Positions 1 through 8,449 of a stretch of 64,000 bases of DNA are shown in pieces. Position numbers and translations under genes: made by a program. The notes below the pieces were generated by a model, which saw nothing but the letters and a program-made list of their open reading frames with translations, did not search any database and was not told the origin of the DNA. Numbering within the stretch: the first letter of the stretch is position 1; each line of letters opens with the position of its first letter. The stretch is taken from contig JAJRXK010000018.1 of assembly GCA_024276305.1 (NCBI GenBank), positions 1 through 64,000 on the forward strand, in the 5' to 3' direction. The stretch comes from Candidatus Krumholzibacteriota bacterium. GTDB lineage: Bacteria; Krumholzibacteriota; Krumholzibacteriia; JAJRXK01.

Positions 1-1822
1 CGTCGAGCAGAATCGGTCCCTCGTTGGTCTTGGGAATGTTGGCCAGATGCGCCCCGGTGTCGATCCCCAGGGTGCTGGTGCTGGCGGGAAGGGTATTGGG
101 CCCGAAACTCGTCGCGGTCTCAGGATAGTCGGAGACCGCAGGGTTGGGCGAGGGAGTGAAGGCGCGGAATGCGTCGGTTTCACTCCCCACGAAACCGACG
201 GTCGTGAAATCGAAGACCCCGAGATCCTTGATGCCGTCGGCCTCCACCAGTTCCACCCCCAACTTGCGTGGAAGGGTCTGCACCTGATTCAGAGCGATGC
301 TGGCGTCGATGCGATCCTGTCGCACCCTCCAGACCATCACCCCCCCGCCCCAGGGCAGAAAGAAGTCGTAGGTGTGGGTGTTCACGGGGTTGTTCGGGTC
401 GCGATAGTCGGCCAGGTACTGCACCACTCCAGTCGCTGGATCGGTGAGCAGGGCCCAGTCGCGTTTGCCCACGAAGGGCACCCACCGATTCGTGACCAAG
501 AAGAATTCGTTGGGAGAGACATCCAGACGCAGGATCTTCTCGCCGGGATTCTGACGAATCCAGGGACGCAACACCCGCGTGGCCCGACGACTGCCCACCC
601 GAATCTCGTCGACGAAGCCCAAGTACCACTTGGACCAGGCGCTGGTCTGGGGAGGCATCAAGCCCGTCACCACCACCGTGTCCAGGACTCCCTGCGACGT
701 CTGGGTCACCACCGTTGCGCTCAGATTGGTCCCGGTATCCATCACGTCCCAGTAGCCCACGGTGGGCAAACCGGTGACCGTGGAGTAGAGATCGGGCAAA
801 CCGAGAGCGTGGCCGAACTCGTGGTAGAGGGCGGCGGCGATGCTCCCCACCAGGCCGTCCTGCGAAGTGGTCTCGGGAATCACACTCACTTCGGTCATCC
901 GACCGGGGGCACCGGTCTCCGAATCCGTCGACACCAGATTCACGGACGCACTGTCTCCGAGGGAGACGAAGAAGGTGGGAATGTCGTTGGGCGAGTAGTC
1001 CGGATCGCCCTCGTTGAAGACCAGATTGCTCTGCAGATCCGCCCCCGCGTGGGCGAAAATGACATAGGTGTCGGGGTCGTCGTCATCGAAGTCGGCCAGG
1101 CTCACGCTGCCATCGGCCATCGTCCCCTCATCGGCCGCGACGATCATGTCCTGGACCAGCTTTTCCAAACCCTCGATGCTCCAGCTGCCTCCGCTGCCCG
1201 GGCCGTAGTCCGCGATGTCGCTCAGACGGTAGGAGTCGTTGTCACCGGCCGGGAGGACCTGGAACTCGATCTCGAGTTGGCCGGCGGACATGCTGTTCCA
1301 ATAGGCCCGCAGGCCCTCGAGATGCGCTTCGAAGTAGGCCCGATTGTGAGGCGGACGATCGATGCGCACTGCGGGATCGGGGGTGAGCAGGAAATTCCCG
1401 TCTTCGGTCACACTGGTCAGCGATCCCGAACGATCCGCGTCGAAGGCGATGCGCACGAGCAGGACTCGCAGGGTTTCCGGCACCGCGGCCGCGATGCCCT
1501 TGGCCTTCCGCGCCAACCTGGCCTGCCGCAGGCGCAGCCCTTTCTGCGAGATTCCGTGGGGACCGAGCAGGCGTCTCGCCGAGAGCTCGGACTCCCACCG
1601 CTGTCGAAGGAGAGGCCGAAGAGAAGTCCAACGGGTCGAGTCCGTCGACGCAGCCGGGCGAAGGAGGCGTGGGCTCCGCGCCACGGTGTCCAGAGGCAGG
1701 ATCTTCGCCTGCGCCCTGGCCACCGAGGGGAGCGCCAACCCCAACGCGAGCAGGAAGACCACGGCGACAGACCGTCTCCTCCACACCCTTGCTGATGTCG
1801 AAGCCTCGTGTTTCCCGTACAT
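1..1822 (-). CDS. Secreted M6-like metalloprotease (3' end outside window)
   Basis: Partial gene of about 607 codons; it runs off the left edge, so its C-terminus is not visible. The ATG at 1822 is preceded by ggaaagg and opens a long signal peptide whose hydrophobic run (VVFLLALGLALP) ends in ARAQA. The zinc motif HEFGHALGLPD places His334, Glu335 and His338 as ligands and catalytic base, with Asp344 a likely third ligand. A WDVMDTG stretch about 20 residues later fits the Met-turn region of M6 (immune inhibitor A-like) peptidases. It lies 33 bases downstream of the PorV-like gene on the same strand, so it may be exported by the PorU/PorV machinery. A FlgD-like tail would support that but lies outside the window. 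Family level is fairly sure; substrate is unknown. Confidence 0.82.
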   Translation of the reverse strand, partial: MYGKHEASTSARVWRRRSVAVVFLLALGLALPSVARAQAKILPLDTVARSPRLLRPAASTDSTRWTSLRPLLRQRWESELSARRLLGPHGISQKGLRLRQARLARKAKGIAAAVPETLRVLLVRIAFDADRSGSLTSVTEDGNFLLTPDPAVRIDRPPHNRAYFEAHLEGLRAYWNSMSAGQLEIEFQVLPAGDNDSYRLSDIADYGPGSGGSWSIEGLEKLVQDMIVAADEGTMADGSVSLADFDDDDPDTYVIFAHAGADLQSNLVFNEGDPDYSPNDIPTFFVSLGDSASVNLVSTDSETGAPGRMTEVSVIPETTSQDGLVGSIAAALYHEFGHALGLPDLYSTVTGLPTVGYWDVMDTGTNLSATVVTQTSQGVLDTVVVTGLMPPQTSAWSKWYLGFVDEIRVGSRRATRVLRPWIRQNPGEKILRLDVSPNEFFLVTNRWVPFVGKRDWALLTDPATGVVQYLADYRDPNNPVNTHTYDFFLPWGGGVMVWRVRQDRIDASIALNQVQTLPRKLGVELVEADGIKDLGVFDFTTVGFVGSETDAFRAFTPSPNPAVSDYPETATSFGPNTLPASTSTLGIDTGAHLANIPKTNEGPILLD

Positions 1823-1855
1823 CCTGGCCTTTCCGAAATCGACCCCCGGGGGCGA

Positions 1856-2845
1856 TCAGAACTGATAGTTGAAGCTGAAGCGATGCACCCGATCCAAGCC
1901 CGAGGCCTGCGGCACGCTCGCGTAATCGAAGACCAGGGCCCGTCCCATCCATCGATCGAGATTCACCCCGGCACCGCCGGTGTAGGCCGTGATGTCTCCT
2001 TCCTGATCGTCCTTGTAACCAAAGCGCAGGAACAGAGTGTCCACGTAGCCCAACTCGACACCCAGACCGAGGACCTTGGTCTCATCTTCGGTCACCAGGG
2101 AGATGAGGTAGTCGGAGACCAGGGTGAGACTGGCGGTAGAGGAATAGTAGGCGTCGTAGGCCATCCCCAGCCTCCACGTGCGCGGCATGGGATCGCTCTG
2201 GTCCGCATCCACGAAGGTGACGTCCGGTCCCAGATTGGTCACCGAAGAACCCACGCTGAAACGATCGGTGGGAAAGTAGGTGAAGCCGAGATCGATGGCC
2301 CAGCTCGATCCCGCTCCGGAGGCTTGGTCCTGCGTGAACTGATCCGGCGCGAGCTCATCGCGGAAGTACTTCACTCCAAGACCCACGCCCAGATTGTTGC
2401 TCAACTTGGCCCCGTAGCTCAGATCCACCGCGAACTGCTTGCTGTTGAAGGTTCCGACCACCGCCCCGGTTTCGTCCGTGGCCACCTGTTCACCCTGATT
2501 GAGGAAGGTGAAACTCAGCCCCACCATGCCCCAGCCCTCGATTTGCTGACCGTATCCGAACCAATTGATGAAGACATCCTCCGCCAAGCCTGCCGCCAGA
2601 GGCGAATACATGAAGTGGACTCCATGCTTCTTTCCACCATCGGCCGCGAAGGCGAAGCCGCCGGGATTCCACCACATGGCCGTGATATCGGTGGCCAGGG
2701 CCGTTCCGGCCTCTCCGAGGGCGTTGTAACGCGCACCCGCAGGAAAGGTCAGTCCGATTCCGCCGGCCTGGCTCACCGCGAAGGCCGGTTGAGCCAGAAG
2801 GAGAGTCCCCAGGACTCCCAACAATATCGTTCGCATGCTTCGCAT
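1856..2845 (-). CDS. PorV/PorQ-family outer-membrane beta-barrel protein
   Basis: A 329-residue protein with a signal peptide (MRSMRTILLGVLGTLLLAQPAFA) followed by the PorV/PorQ entry pattern: GIGLTFPAGARYNALGEAG and then MWWNPGGFAFA. It ends in an aromatic residue (NYQF), as beta-barrels do. In T9SS bacteria PorV binds the C-terminal signals of secreted clients and delivers them to the sortase PorU. The ATG at 2845 was chosen because GAGGAGGA lies 8 bases upstream; an in-frame ATG 42 bases earlier has no such site. PorU-like coding sequence ends 58 bases upstream on the same strand, so the two probably act together. It could instead be one of several PorV paralogues with another role. Confidence 0.85.
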   Translation of the reverse strand: MRSMRTILLGVLGTLLLAQPAFAVSQAGGIGLTFPAGARYNALGEAGTALATDITAMWWNPGGFAFAADGGKKHGVHFMYSPLAAGLAEDVFINWFGYGQQIEGWGMVGLSFTFLNQGEQVATDETGAVVGTFNSKQFAVDLSYGAKLSNNLGVGLGVKYFRDELAPDQFTQDQASGAGSSWAIDLGFTYFPTDRFSVGSSVTNLGPDVTFVDADQSDPMPRTWRLGMAYDAYYSSTASLTLVSDYLISLVTEDETKVLGLGVELGYVDTLFLRFGYKDDQEGDITAYTGGAGVNLDRWMGRALVFDYASVPQASGLDRVHRFSFNYQF

Positions 2846-2903
2846 CTTCGTCTTCCTCCTCAGAAGGTTTCTTGGTTGGCGCTGCAATTGGAAATGCGCA
2901 CCC

Positions 2904-5900
2904 TCATCGCATGTGTACCACCCGACCCGTAACGGTCTGGGTGACAGCGCGCGGACCGTCGAAGTCCACTCTCAGGGTGTAAAGGTAGGTACCATTGGCG
3001 ATCTCTCCGCCACGTTCATCTCGTCCGTCCCAGGGGATGGCCAGGCGGCCACCTCCTGCTCCCATCCGGTCGCGCAGGGTCCGCACCCGTTGCCCATCGA
3101 CGGTGAACACCGTCAACTCGATGCCGCTCGACACTCCCGCCGGAGCGATGATCTCGATCGCAAACTGAGTGGAGGTCGAAAAAGGATTGGGGAAGGGAGT
3201 GTGTGCGCTGATGTCCATCCGACCCGCCGCCACCACCTCGAAACCGATCTCCGCCGTACTCACATTGCTCATCATGTCTCCGGCGGAGAGCGACAGCACA
3301 TGGGGACCGACTTCGATGGACGCGGGCAGAGCCAAACTCAGCGAACCGCGTCGATAGTCGTTGTCGTCGAGACGAAAGAGGTCCGTGGCATCGGTCTGCA
3401 CTCCAGAGTTGTCGACTTCCAAGAGAATGGAATTCGCCGGCACGGTTCCCAATACATTGATGCCACTCGGGTCATCGATCGTGGCCAGGACTTCCATCCC
3501 CGGGGTGACCTGCCGGGCGCCATTGGCAAACTCCAGGTGGATGGTCGGACCCTGTGAGTCGTCGGTGTCGGCGACCCCCCGCTCCACCGTCAAGGAGTCC
3601 GCGACGCCCACGAATTGATCGGGCCCGTCTTCGAAGATCACCCGAACGCGCCCCTGCTCTCCGAGGCGAATGAAGGCTGGGGTCCGCAACTGCGTCTGGA
3701 GAACTCCGCCGGAATACTGGCCCACCCCGTGGAAGAAGGGGATTCCCACGAGCTCGTAGGGCAAGATGCCCGGGGGGACCGAATCGGGTCCATCGTCCAT
3801 CACGTAGCGGACGAACTCGCTCGACTCCTCGGCCATCAAGTACCAATTCCCCGAAGTGGAGGCCGCTCCCCCCGCGAAGGCCACGTCCACCGACATCAGC
3901 CGCCCCGAATCGATGCGCTGGGACAGCGGTCCGGACAAGGAGAGCCTTTCGGTGGGCGATTGAAGACGGAGTGCGGGGTCGCCGAGAAGCACGTACTTGG
4001 CGGAATTGTGCTGAACGAAGGTTCCGCTTCCCGAATCGGTATCGACTTTCCCTCCCCACACGGCGGTCCCGATGGGTTCACTCCGATCGAGGATCCGACT
4101 GCGGAAGAGATTCTGGTAAAAGGCATTGGTCATGATGTTGTTGGGGCCGATGAAGGTCAGCTGCGTCGCCGCGATGGTCGCGATCGCTCCGCCTTCGTTG
4201 CTGAGCACCAACTGCTCGGACATACTTCGCTTGATCGGATCATCGAAGATGCTCACATCACAGCTGAAGGCCACGAAAAGAGGCCGCTTGGGGCCGTTCG
4301 TCAGCGAGGCCACGTCTTCGATGCGGAAGAGGTTCTCGTCGGCCATCTGCTCCGGACTGCCGTGACCGATGTAGTGAACGATGAGGCGCCCTTTCGACCA
4401 CCGCAGCCGCATCTGCTGCCGCGCGGTGGGCTTCCCTCGACTGGTCACCGACACCGTCGGGAACTCGGTGAGGTAGAGCTGGTCGATGTCGAGGGCGGGG
4501 GGAATAAAATGGGTCCGCACGGCCTCTGCCTGCAAGATGTGGTCGGTCTCCCGGTAGTTCGAGAAGGCCAAACCCACTTCGTCATCCGCCGAGAGCAGAA
4601 TGGTATTGCGCCAAGTTCCGGAGGCAGGGTTGCGTTCGTAATCGATGATCCGCTGCACCATCTGCCTGGCTTCGGCGAGCGTTCCCGCGGGAATTCGGCC
4701 GATCGCCACGTCGGGAGTATCGATCGCCACTCCGCCCCCGATCACCGGCGGATCGTCGAAGCTCACGTAGCGATCATCCCGCGCGTAGGGCACCAGCGAA
4801 ATGTTCCGGAGCGAGCCAGGCCATTGGGTCTGAACCCAGGCCGGACAGAGATCCGGAACGGAATTTTCGATGACTCCGCGGGCGTCGCGATTCGCATCCC
4901 CCACCATCACCACGAAACGCAATCGCGGGTCCACCTCGAAGAGGAACTTGAGGTAGTTGCGAATGGCCGCTTGATCCTTGGTACCCGCCCCGAATTGGTC
5001 ATAGACATCTTGGAGGTCCACCGTCGCCACCCGCGCGCCCGAAACACCTTCGAGATCGCTTCGGCGAAAGGCTCCCAGTTGCTCGGCGCTGTCTCTGAAG
5101 ATCGCCGGGTGCAGGATCACCATGTCGTAACCGAGACGCTCTCCCCCATTGGCTCGGGCCGAGACTTCCTCTCGGAGAAGCCGGGGCCGGTGCCGTCGAA
5201 TGGCCAGGGGGCGTGGAGCGGAGGCCGCAAAGGTCGCCACGAAGCGTCCTCCGGTCGGCGCCACCGCGGTCTCCACCTTCAATTGGGCCCCGCCGTCGGT
5301 CACCGTGCCCTGCAACCACCGCGGCTGCCACGGATCGGTGGTGTCGAGGACCACGGCCCCTCCCAACCCGCCTTCGCTGTCGGTGAGCTGGAACTCCCAC
5401 CGAGCCGAAGACGCGGCCTCGGCCGCCGGCAAGAACCAATGCAATCCCGGTGCATCCACTTCCAGATCGCGCCGATAGGCCACCGAATAGGAATCGACGA
5501 TCATCTCCGCTGCCGAAGCCCGGTCATTCGGCTGGGAATCATTGGTCAGAAGCAATTCGTTGAGCCCATCCTTGACCGGCAGGTCATAGAGTTCGAAGTG
5601 CACCGGTGCCGACGCACGACGAGTTTGCTCGCCGATGTCCCAGATGAAGACAGTCTGGTAGGAGGAATTCCAATTCATGATCTCGCGATAGTCCGGCTCC
5701 GTAGTCCGAGGATTCAGGCGCGGGGGATCCATCGCCGGCTCGATCGAGAACCATCCCAGGCTTCCCGGGTGGGCGTGCGCGAGGTCCACGAAGTCCCGGA
5801 AAATCCCCCCCGCTTCGATGCGATCCCGCCACACCCAATCGTCCTGCACTCGTCCGAAGGCCATGACCGCATTCTCTTCGAAGTGGAGACGACTCCTGGC

Positions 5901-6980
5901 GTGGCCCACGCTCCGCGCCGTCCCGGTGGGGGTGGCATCGACTTCGGCCATCCGCAACGGAGGGGAGCCGAAAGTCGAAGCTTCGATCTGCCCGACTTCT
6001 TCGAAGGTCAGCCACAAGGCGATGCGCTCGGAGGAGGTGCGGTCGTAGCGGTCCCAGATCCCGGCCGAGGGATCGAAACGATCCACCCAGTCGTCCGGCC
6101 CGGCGGTGAAGAACCAGAATCCGTCACCAGGGCCCAGGGTCGAGGCCCCGGCTTCGACTCGGATCGCACGCTCCCGCAGCGAATAGTCTTCCCGCCAACT
6201 GGCGGCAGGGTCTTCGACCTTCGGACTCACCGACGGAGTCCTAGCGGCGAAGAGGCGTAGAGTCGTGGGATCGATGAGGTCGACTTCCGCCCCCAGCGCG
6301 GTGCGGAGATCCGCGTAGTCCACGCGATAGACTCCGCCCCGATCCACCTCGAGACGGACCCACCGCGGACTGCGGGAGAAGGTGTCTTCGATGGGTGCTC
6401 TGCGGAGTCGGCGCCCCTGCTCCCGGAGGGGCCGCAATTGCCGGGCATAGGGCTTCCCGTTGGTGAGCAGCGGAGCGAGGACCTTCTCCTCCCACTCTCT
6501 TTCCACCGGGTCGAGTCGGTCGGCGACGCTCGCCAGGTCGGGGTGGTCAACCACCAGACGAATCGAGTCGAGCTCGCGCCACTCTCCCTTCGCGCCGCGG
6601 ACATAGCGCGGGATTTCCACCGTCCGCAGATAACTGTGCCGGACTTTGTGCACCACTCCCAACCGTGGCTCGGAGATCTGCGGATCGAAGTCTGCGGGGA
6701 GCTGAACCGGATGGGAATCCAGGCGCAACACGCGCATCGAGGAACGCCCACTTCCGCCCACCGCGAGGGAGAAACGGTCGAGCACCTCTCCCACCGCGAA
6801 GCGCGTGGCGTGGACTTCTACGACCGTGCGGGTGGCATCGGTCTCCAGGATCTGCCGAGAATCGGGGGCGGCCCCGGCCGCCGTCCAGATGGACAGGAGA
6901 ACTCCAGAACACACGCACGTACGCACCCACTTCCGCAGGCTGCGTTGGCAACAGTCGCGCGATCCACCCATGGGCCCCAC
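2904..6980 (-). CDS. PorU-like C25 (gingipain-family) cysteine protease with FlgD-like tail
   Basis: About 1,358 residues with an N-terminal signal region. The C25 catalytic pair is visible as HYIGHGSP (His873) and AFSCDVS (Cys907), with the core reading FVVMVGDANRD upstream. The last 90 residues form a FlgD/T9SS-type Ig fold (HTPFPNPFSTST, then FTVDGQRVRTL and NGTYLYTLRV). PorU is the T9SS sortase that removes the C-terminal signal of clients and attaches them to the surface; it keeps a signal-like C-terminal domain itself, as here. Immediate downstream linkage to a PorV-like gene supports this reading. It could instead be a secreted C25 protease that is a client. The start is a GTG at 6980; the ATG at 6971 is an alternative. 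No clear ribosome site distinguishes them. Confidence 0.82.
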   Translation of the reverse strand: MGPMGGSRDCCQRSLRKWVRTCVCSGVLLSIWTAAGAAPDSRQILETDATRTVVEVHATRFAVGEVLDRFSLAVGGSGRSSMRVLRLDSHPVQLPADFDPQISEPRLGVVHKVRHSYLRTVEIPRYVRGAKGEWRELDSIRLVVDHPDLASVADRLDPVEREWEEKVLAPLLTNGKPYARQLRPLREQGRRLRRAPIEDTFSRSPRWVRLEVDRGGVYRVDYADLRTALGAEVDLIDPTTLRLFAARTPSVSPKVEDPAASWREDYSLRERAIRVEAGASTLGPGDGFWFFTAGPDDWVDRFDPSAGIWDRYDRTSSERIALWLTFEEVGQIEASTFGSPPLRMAEVDATPTGTARSVGHARSRLHFEENAVMAFGRVQDDWVWRDRIEAGGIFRDFVDLAHAHPGSLGWFSIEPAMDPPRLNPRTTEPDYREIMNWNSSYQTVFIWDIGEQTRRASAPVHFELYDLPVKDGLNELLLTNDSQPNDRASAAEMIVDSYSVAYRRDLEVDAPGLHWFLPAAEAASSARWEFQLTDSEGGLGGAVVLDTTDPWQPRWLQGTVTDGGAQLKVETAVAPTGGRFVATFAASAPRPLAIRRHRPRLLREEVSARANGGERLGYDMVILHPAIFRDSAEQLGAFRRSDLEGVSGARVATVDLQDVYDQFGAGTKDQAAIRNYLKFLFEVDPRLRFVVMVGDANRDARGVIENSVPDLCPAWVQTQWPGSLRNISLVPYARDDRYVSFDDPPVIGGGVAIDTPDVAIGRIPAGTLAEARQMVQRIIDYERNPASGTWRNTILLSADDEVGLAFSNYRETDHILQAEAVRTHFIPPALDIDQLYLTEFPTVSVTSRGKPTARQQMRLRWSKGRLIVHYIGHGSPEQMADENLFRIEDVASLTNGPKRPLFVAFSCDVSIFDDPIKRSMSEQLVLSNEGGAIATIAATQLTFIGPNNIMTNAFYQNLFRSRILDRSEPIGTAVWGGKVDTDSGSGTFVQHNSAKYVLLGDPALRLQSPTERLSLSGPLSQRIDSGRLMSVDVAFAGGAASTSGNWYLMAEESSEFVRYVMDDGPDSVPPGILPYELVGIPFFHGVGQYSGGVLQTQLRTPAFIRLGEQGRVRVIFEDGPDQFVGVADSLTVERGVADTDDSQGPTIHLEFANGARQVTPGMEVLATIDDPSGINVLGTVPANSILLEVDNSGVQTDATDLFRLDDNDYRRGSLSLALPASIEVGPHVLSLSAGDMMSNVSTAEIGFEVVAAGRMDISAHTPFPNPFSTSTQFAIEIIAPAGVSSGIELTVFTVDGQRVRTLRDRMGAGGGRLAIPWDGRDERGGEIANGTYLYTLRVDFDGPRAVTQTVTGRVVHMR

Positions 6981-7029
6981 TCATTCACGCTCGGGGGATA
7001 AGGAACCGGCTAGATCCGGCAACCAAGAC

Positions 7030-7299
7030 CTAAGCCTTGGCTCCTTCTTCGGCGGCCAAAGAGATCGACTCACTGACCAGCATGATGGGGATGCCCTCCC
7101 GCACGGGATAGAGCACCGTACCATCGGCACGAATCAACCCTTCCTCGAGCAGATCGAGCACCAGCTCCCCCTCCCGGGTATAGAGCTCACCGGCACGAAT
7201 CCGCTCGTTGAGCTGCTCGAGCAGGTCGGGGTCGGCCAGATGCACCGGGGTCTTGTCCTCCGGGCAGGCCAGGATTTCGATGAGTTCTTCGCTGATCAC
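7030..7299 (-). CDS. Trm112/YcaR-family small protein
   Basis: An 89-residue protein of the Trm112 (UPF0434) family. It begins MISEELIEILACPED and carries the conserved ending VLYPVREGIPIMLVSE, the usual second half of this fold. The N-terminal CPxD Cys is present but the full zinc set is not, as in bacterial YcaR proteins. Eukaryotic and archaeal Trm112 activates methyltransferases; the bacterial role is not settled, so no partner is assigned. It lies between accA (66 bases upstream) and the PorU-like gene, all on the minus strand. Confidence 0.88.
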   Translation of the reverse strand: MISEELIEILACPEDKTPVHLADPDLLEQLNERIRAGELYTREGELVLDLLEEGLIRADGTVLYPVREGIPIMLVSESISLAAEEGAKA

Positions 7300-7364
7300 G
7301 GCTCCGTCCTCGCTTGTAGAGTCGATGGGAACACCGTTTGCACGATTCGCGCCGTCGAGGCGAA

Positions 7365-8339
7365 TCAGGCGCTTTCGATGACCCCGATATTCAAGAACTT
7401 CTGCAGACGATCGTCGAGGAGTTGATTCTCGGGGAGATCCTCCAGCTCGGCCACCGCGTCCAGAATCTTCCGACGCACCACCTCCGCGGCCCCGTCGGGA
7501 TCGCGATGGGCCCCGCCGAGGGGCTCCTCCAGGACCCCGTCGATGACCCCGAGCCGGTTCACCTCTGCGGCCGTAATCCTCATGCTACGAGCCGCTTCCT
7601 TGGCTTTGCTCGCGTCCTTCCACAGGATCGCGGCACAGCCCTCGGGGCTGATCACCGAGTAGATGCTGTTCTCGAGCATGTAGACCCGGTCTCCCACCGC
7701 GAGGGCCAGCGCCCCTCCGCTTCCACCCTCTCCGGTCACGAAAACCAGGATGGGAACCGGCAGCCGGGCCATCTCCCGAAGATTGCGAGCAATGGCCTCG
7801 GCCTGCCCCCGCTCTTCGGCCCCGACCCCCGGATAGGCACCCGGAGTGTCCACAAAAGTGACGACGGGCCGTCCAAATTTGGCCGCCAGTTGCATGAGGC
7901 GCAGCGCCTTGCGATAACCCTCGGGGTGGGGCATCCCGAAGTTCCGATGGACATTGCTCCGGGTGTCCCGGCCCTTCTGGTGACCCAGGACCAAGAACCA
8001 TCGATCGCCCAGCCGGGCCGCACCGCCGACGATGGCGGGATCGTCCCGGAAGGCCCGATCTCCATGGAGCTCCTTGAAGTCGTCGAAGATCCGCTCGATG
8101 TAGTCCAGAGCCGTGGGGCGCCGGGGATGCCGCGCGAGTTGGACTCGCTGCCAAGGATCGAGGGAGCTGTAGATCTCACGCCCCAACTTGTCCACTCGAG
8201 CCCGCAGCCGAGCCACATCCTCGGTCACGTCCAGGTCGGTTCCCCGGGCGGATTCCTGCAGGGCCAGGATCTTCTCCTCGAGCTCGACAATGGGGCGCTC
8301 GAAGTCGAGGGTCAGTGATGCTCGTTTGGGATCGGCCAT
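7365..8339 (-). CDS. accA: Acetyl-CoA carboxylase carboxyltransferase subunit alpha
   Basis: A 324-residue protein that transfers the carboxyl group from carboxybiotin to acetyl-CoA in the first step of fatty-acid synthesis, with AccD as partner (not in this window). It is full length for AccA. Visible blocks are the N-terminal helical segment (DFERPIVELEEKI), RPTALDYIERIF, GDRAFRDDPAIVGG, VVTFVDTPGAYPG and GEGGSGGALALAVGD, which form the crotonase-type CoA site. The ATG at 8339 has aggagag about 8 bases upstream; the longer frame to 8393 lacks support. It lies 110 bases downstream of dnaE, an arrangement seen in many bacteria. Confidence 0.96.
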   Translation of the reverse strand: MADPKRASLTLDFERPIVELEEKILALQESARGTDLDVTEDVARLRARVDKLGREIYSSLDPWQRVQLARHPRRPTALDYIERIFDDFKELHGDRAFRDDPAIVGGAARLGDRWFLVLGHQKGRDTRSNVHRNFGMPHPEGYRKALRLMQLAAKFGRPVVTFVDTPGAYPGVGAEERGQAEAIARNLREMARLPVPILVFVTGEGGSGGALALAVGDRVYMLENSIYSVISPEGCAAILWKDASKAKEAARSMRITAAEVNRLGVIDGVLEEPLGGAHRDPDGAAEVVRRKILDAVAELEDLPENQLLDDRLQKFLNIGVIESA

Positions 8340-8449
8340 GGCCTCCAGCTCTCCTGCACGCGATGGGGCACCCATTGAGCGCCCTGGGGCCACTCAACTT
8401 AGCCAATCCAGCGGCTTCTGCCCAGCACCAAGGTGTCCCCGCGCCGGGC

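Noticed and set aside
47..1795. 582-codon plus-strand open frame opposite the M6-like protease
   Set aside because: It has no signal, family motif or ribosome site, while the opposite strand reads a signal peptide and a full HEFGHALGLPD zinc site.
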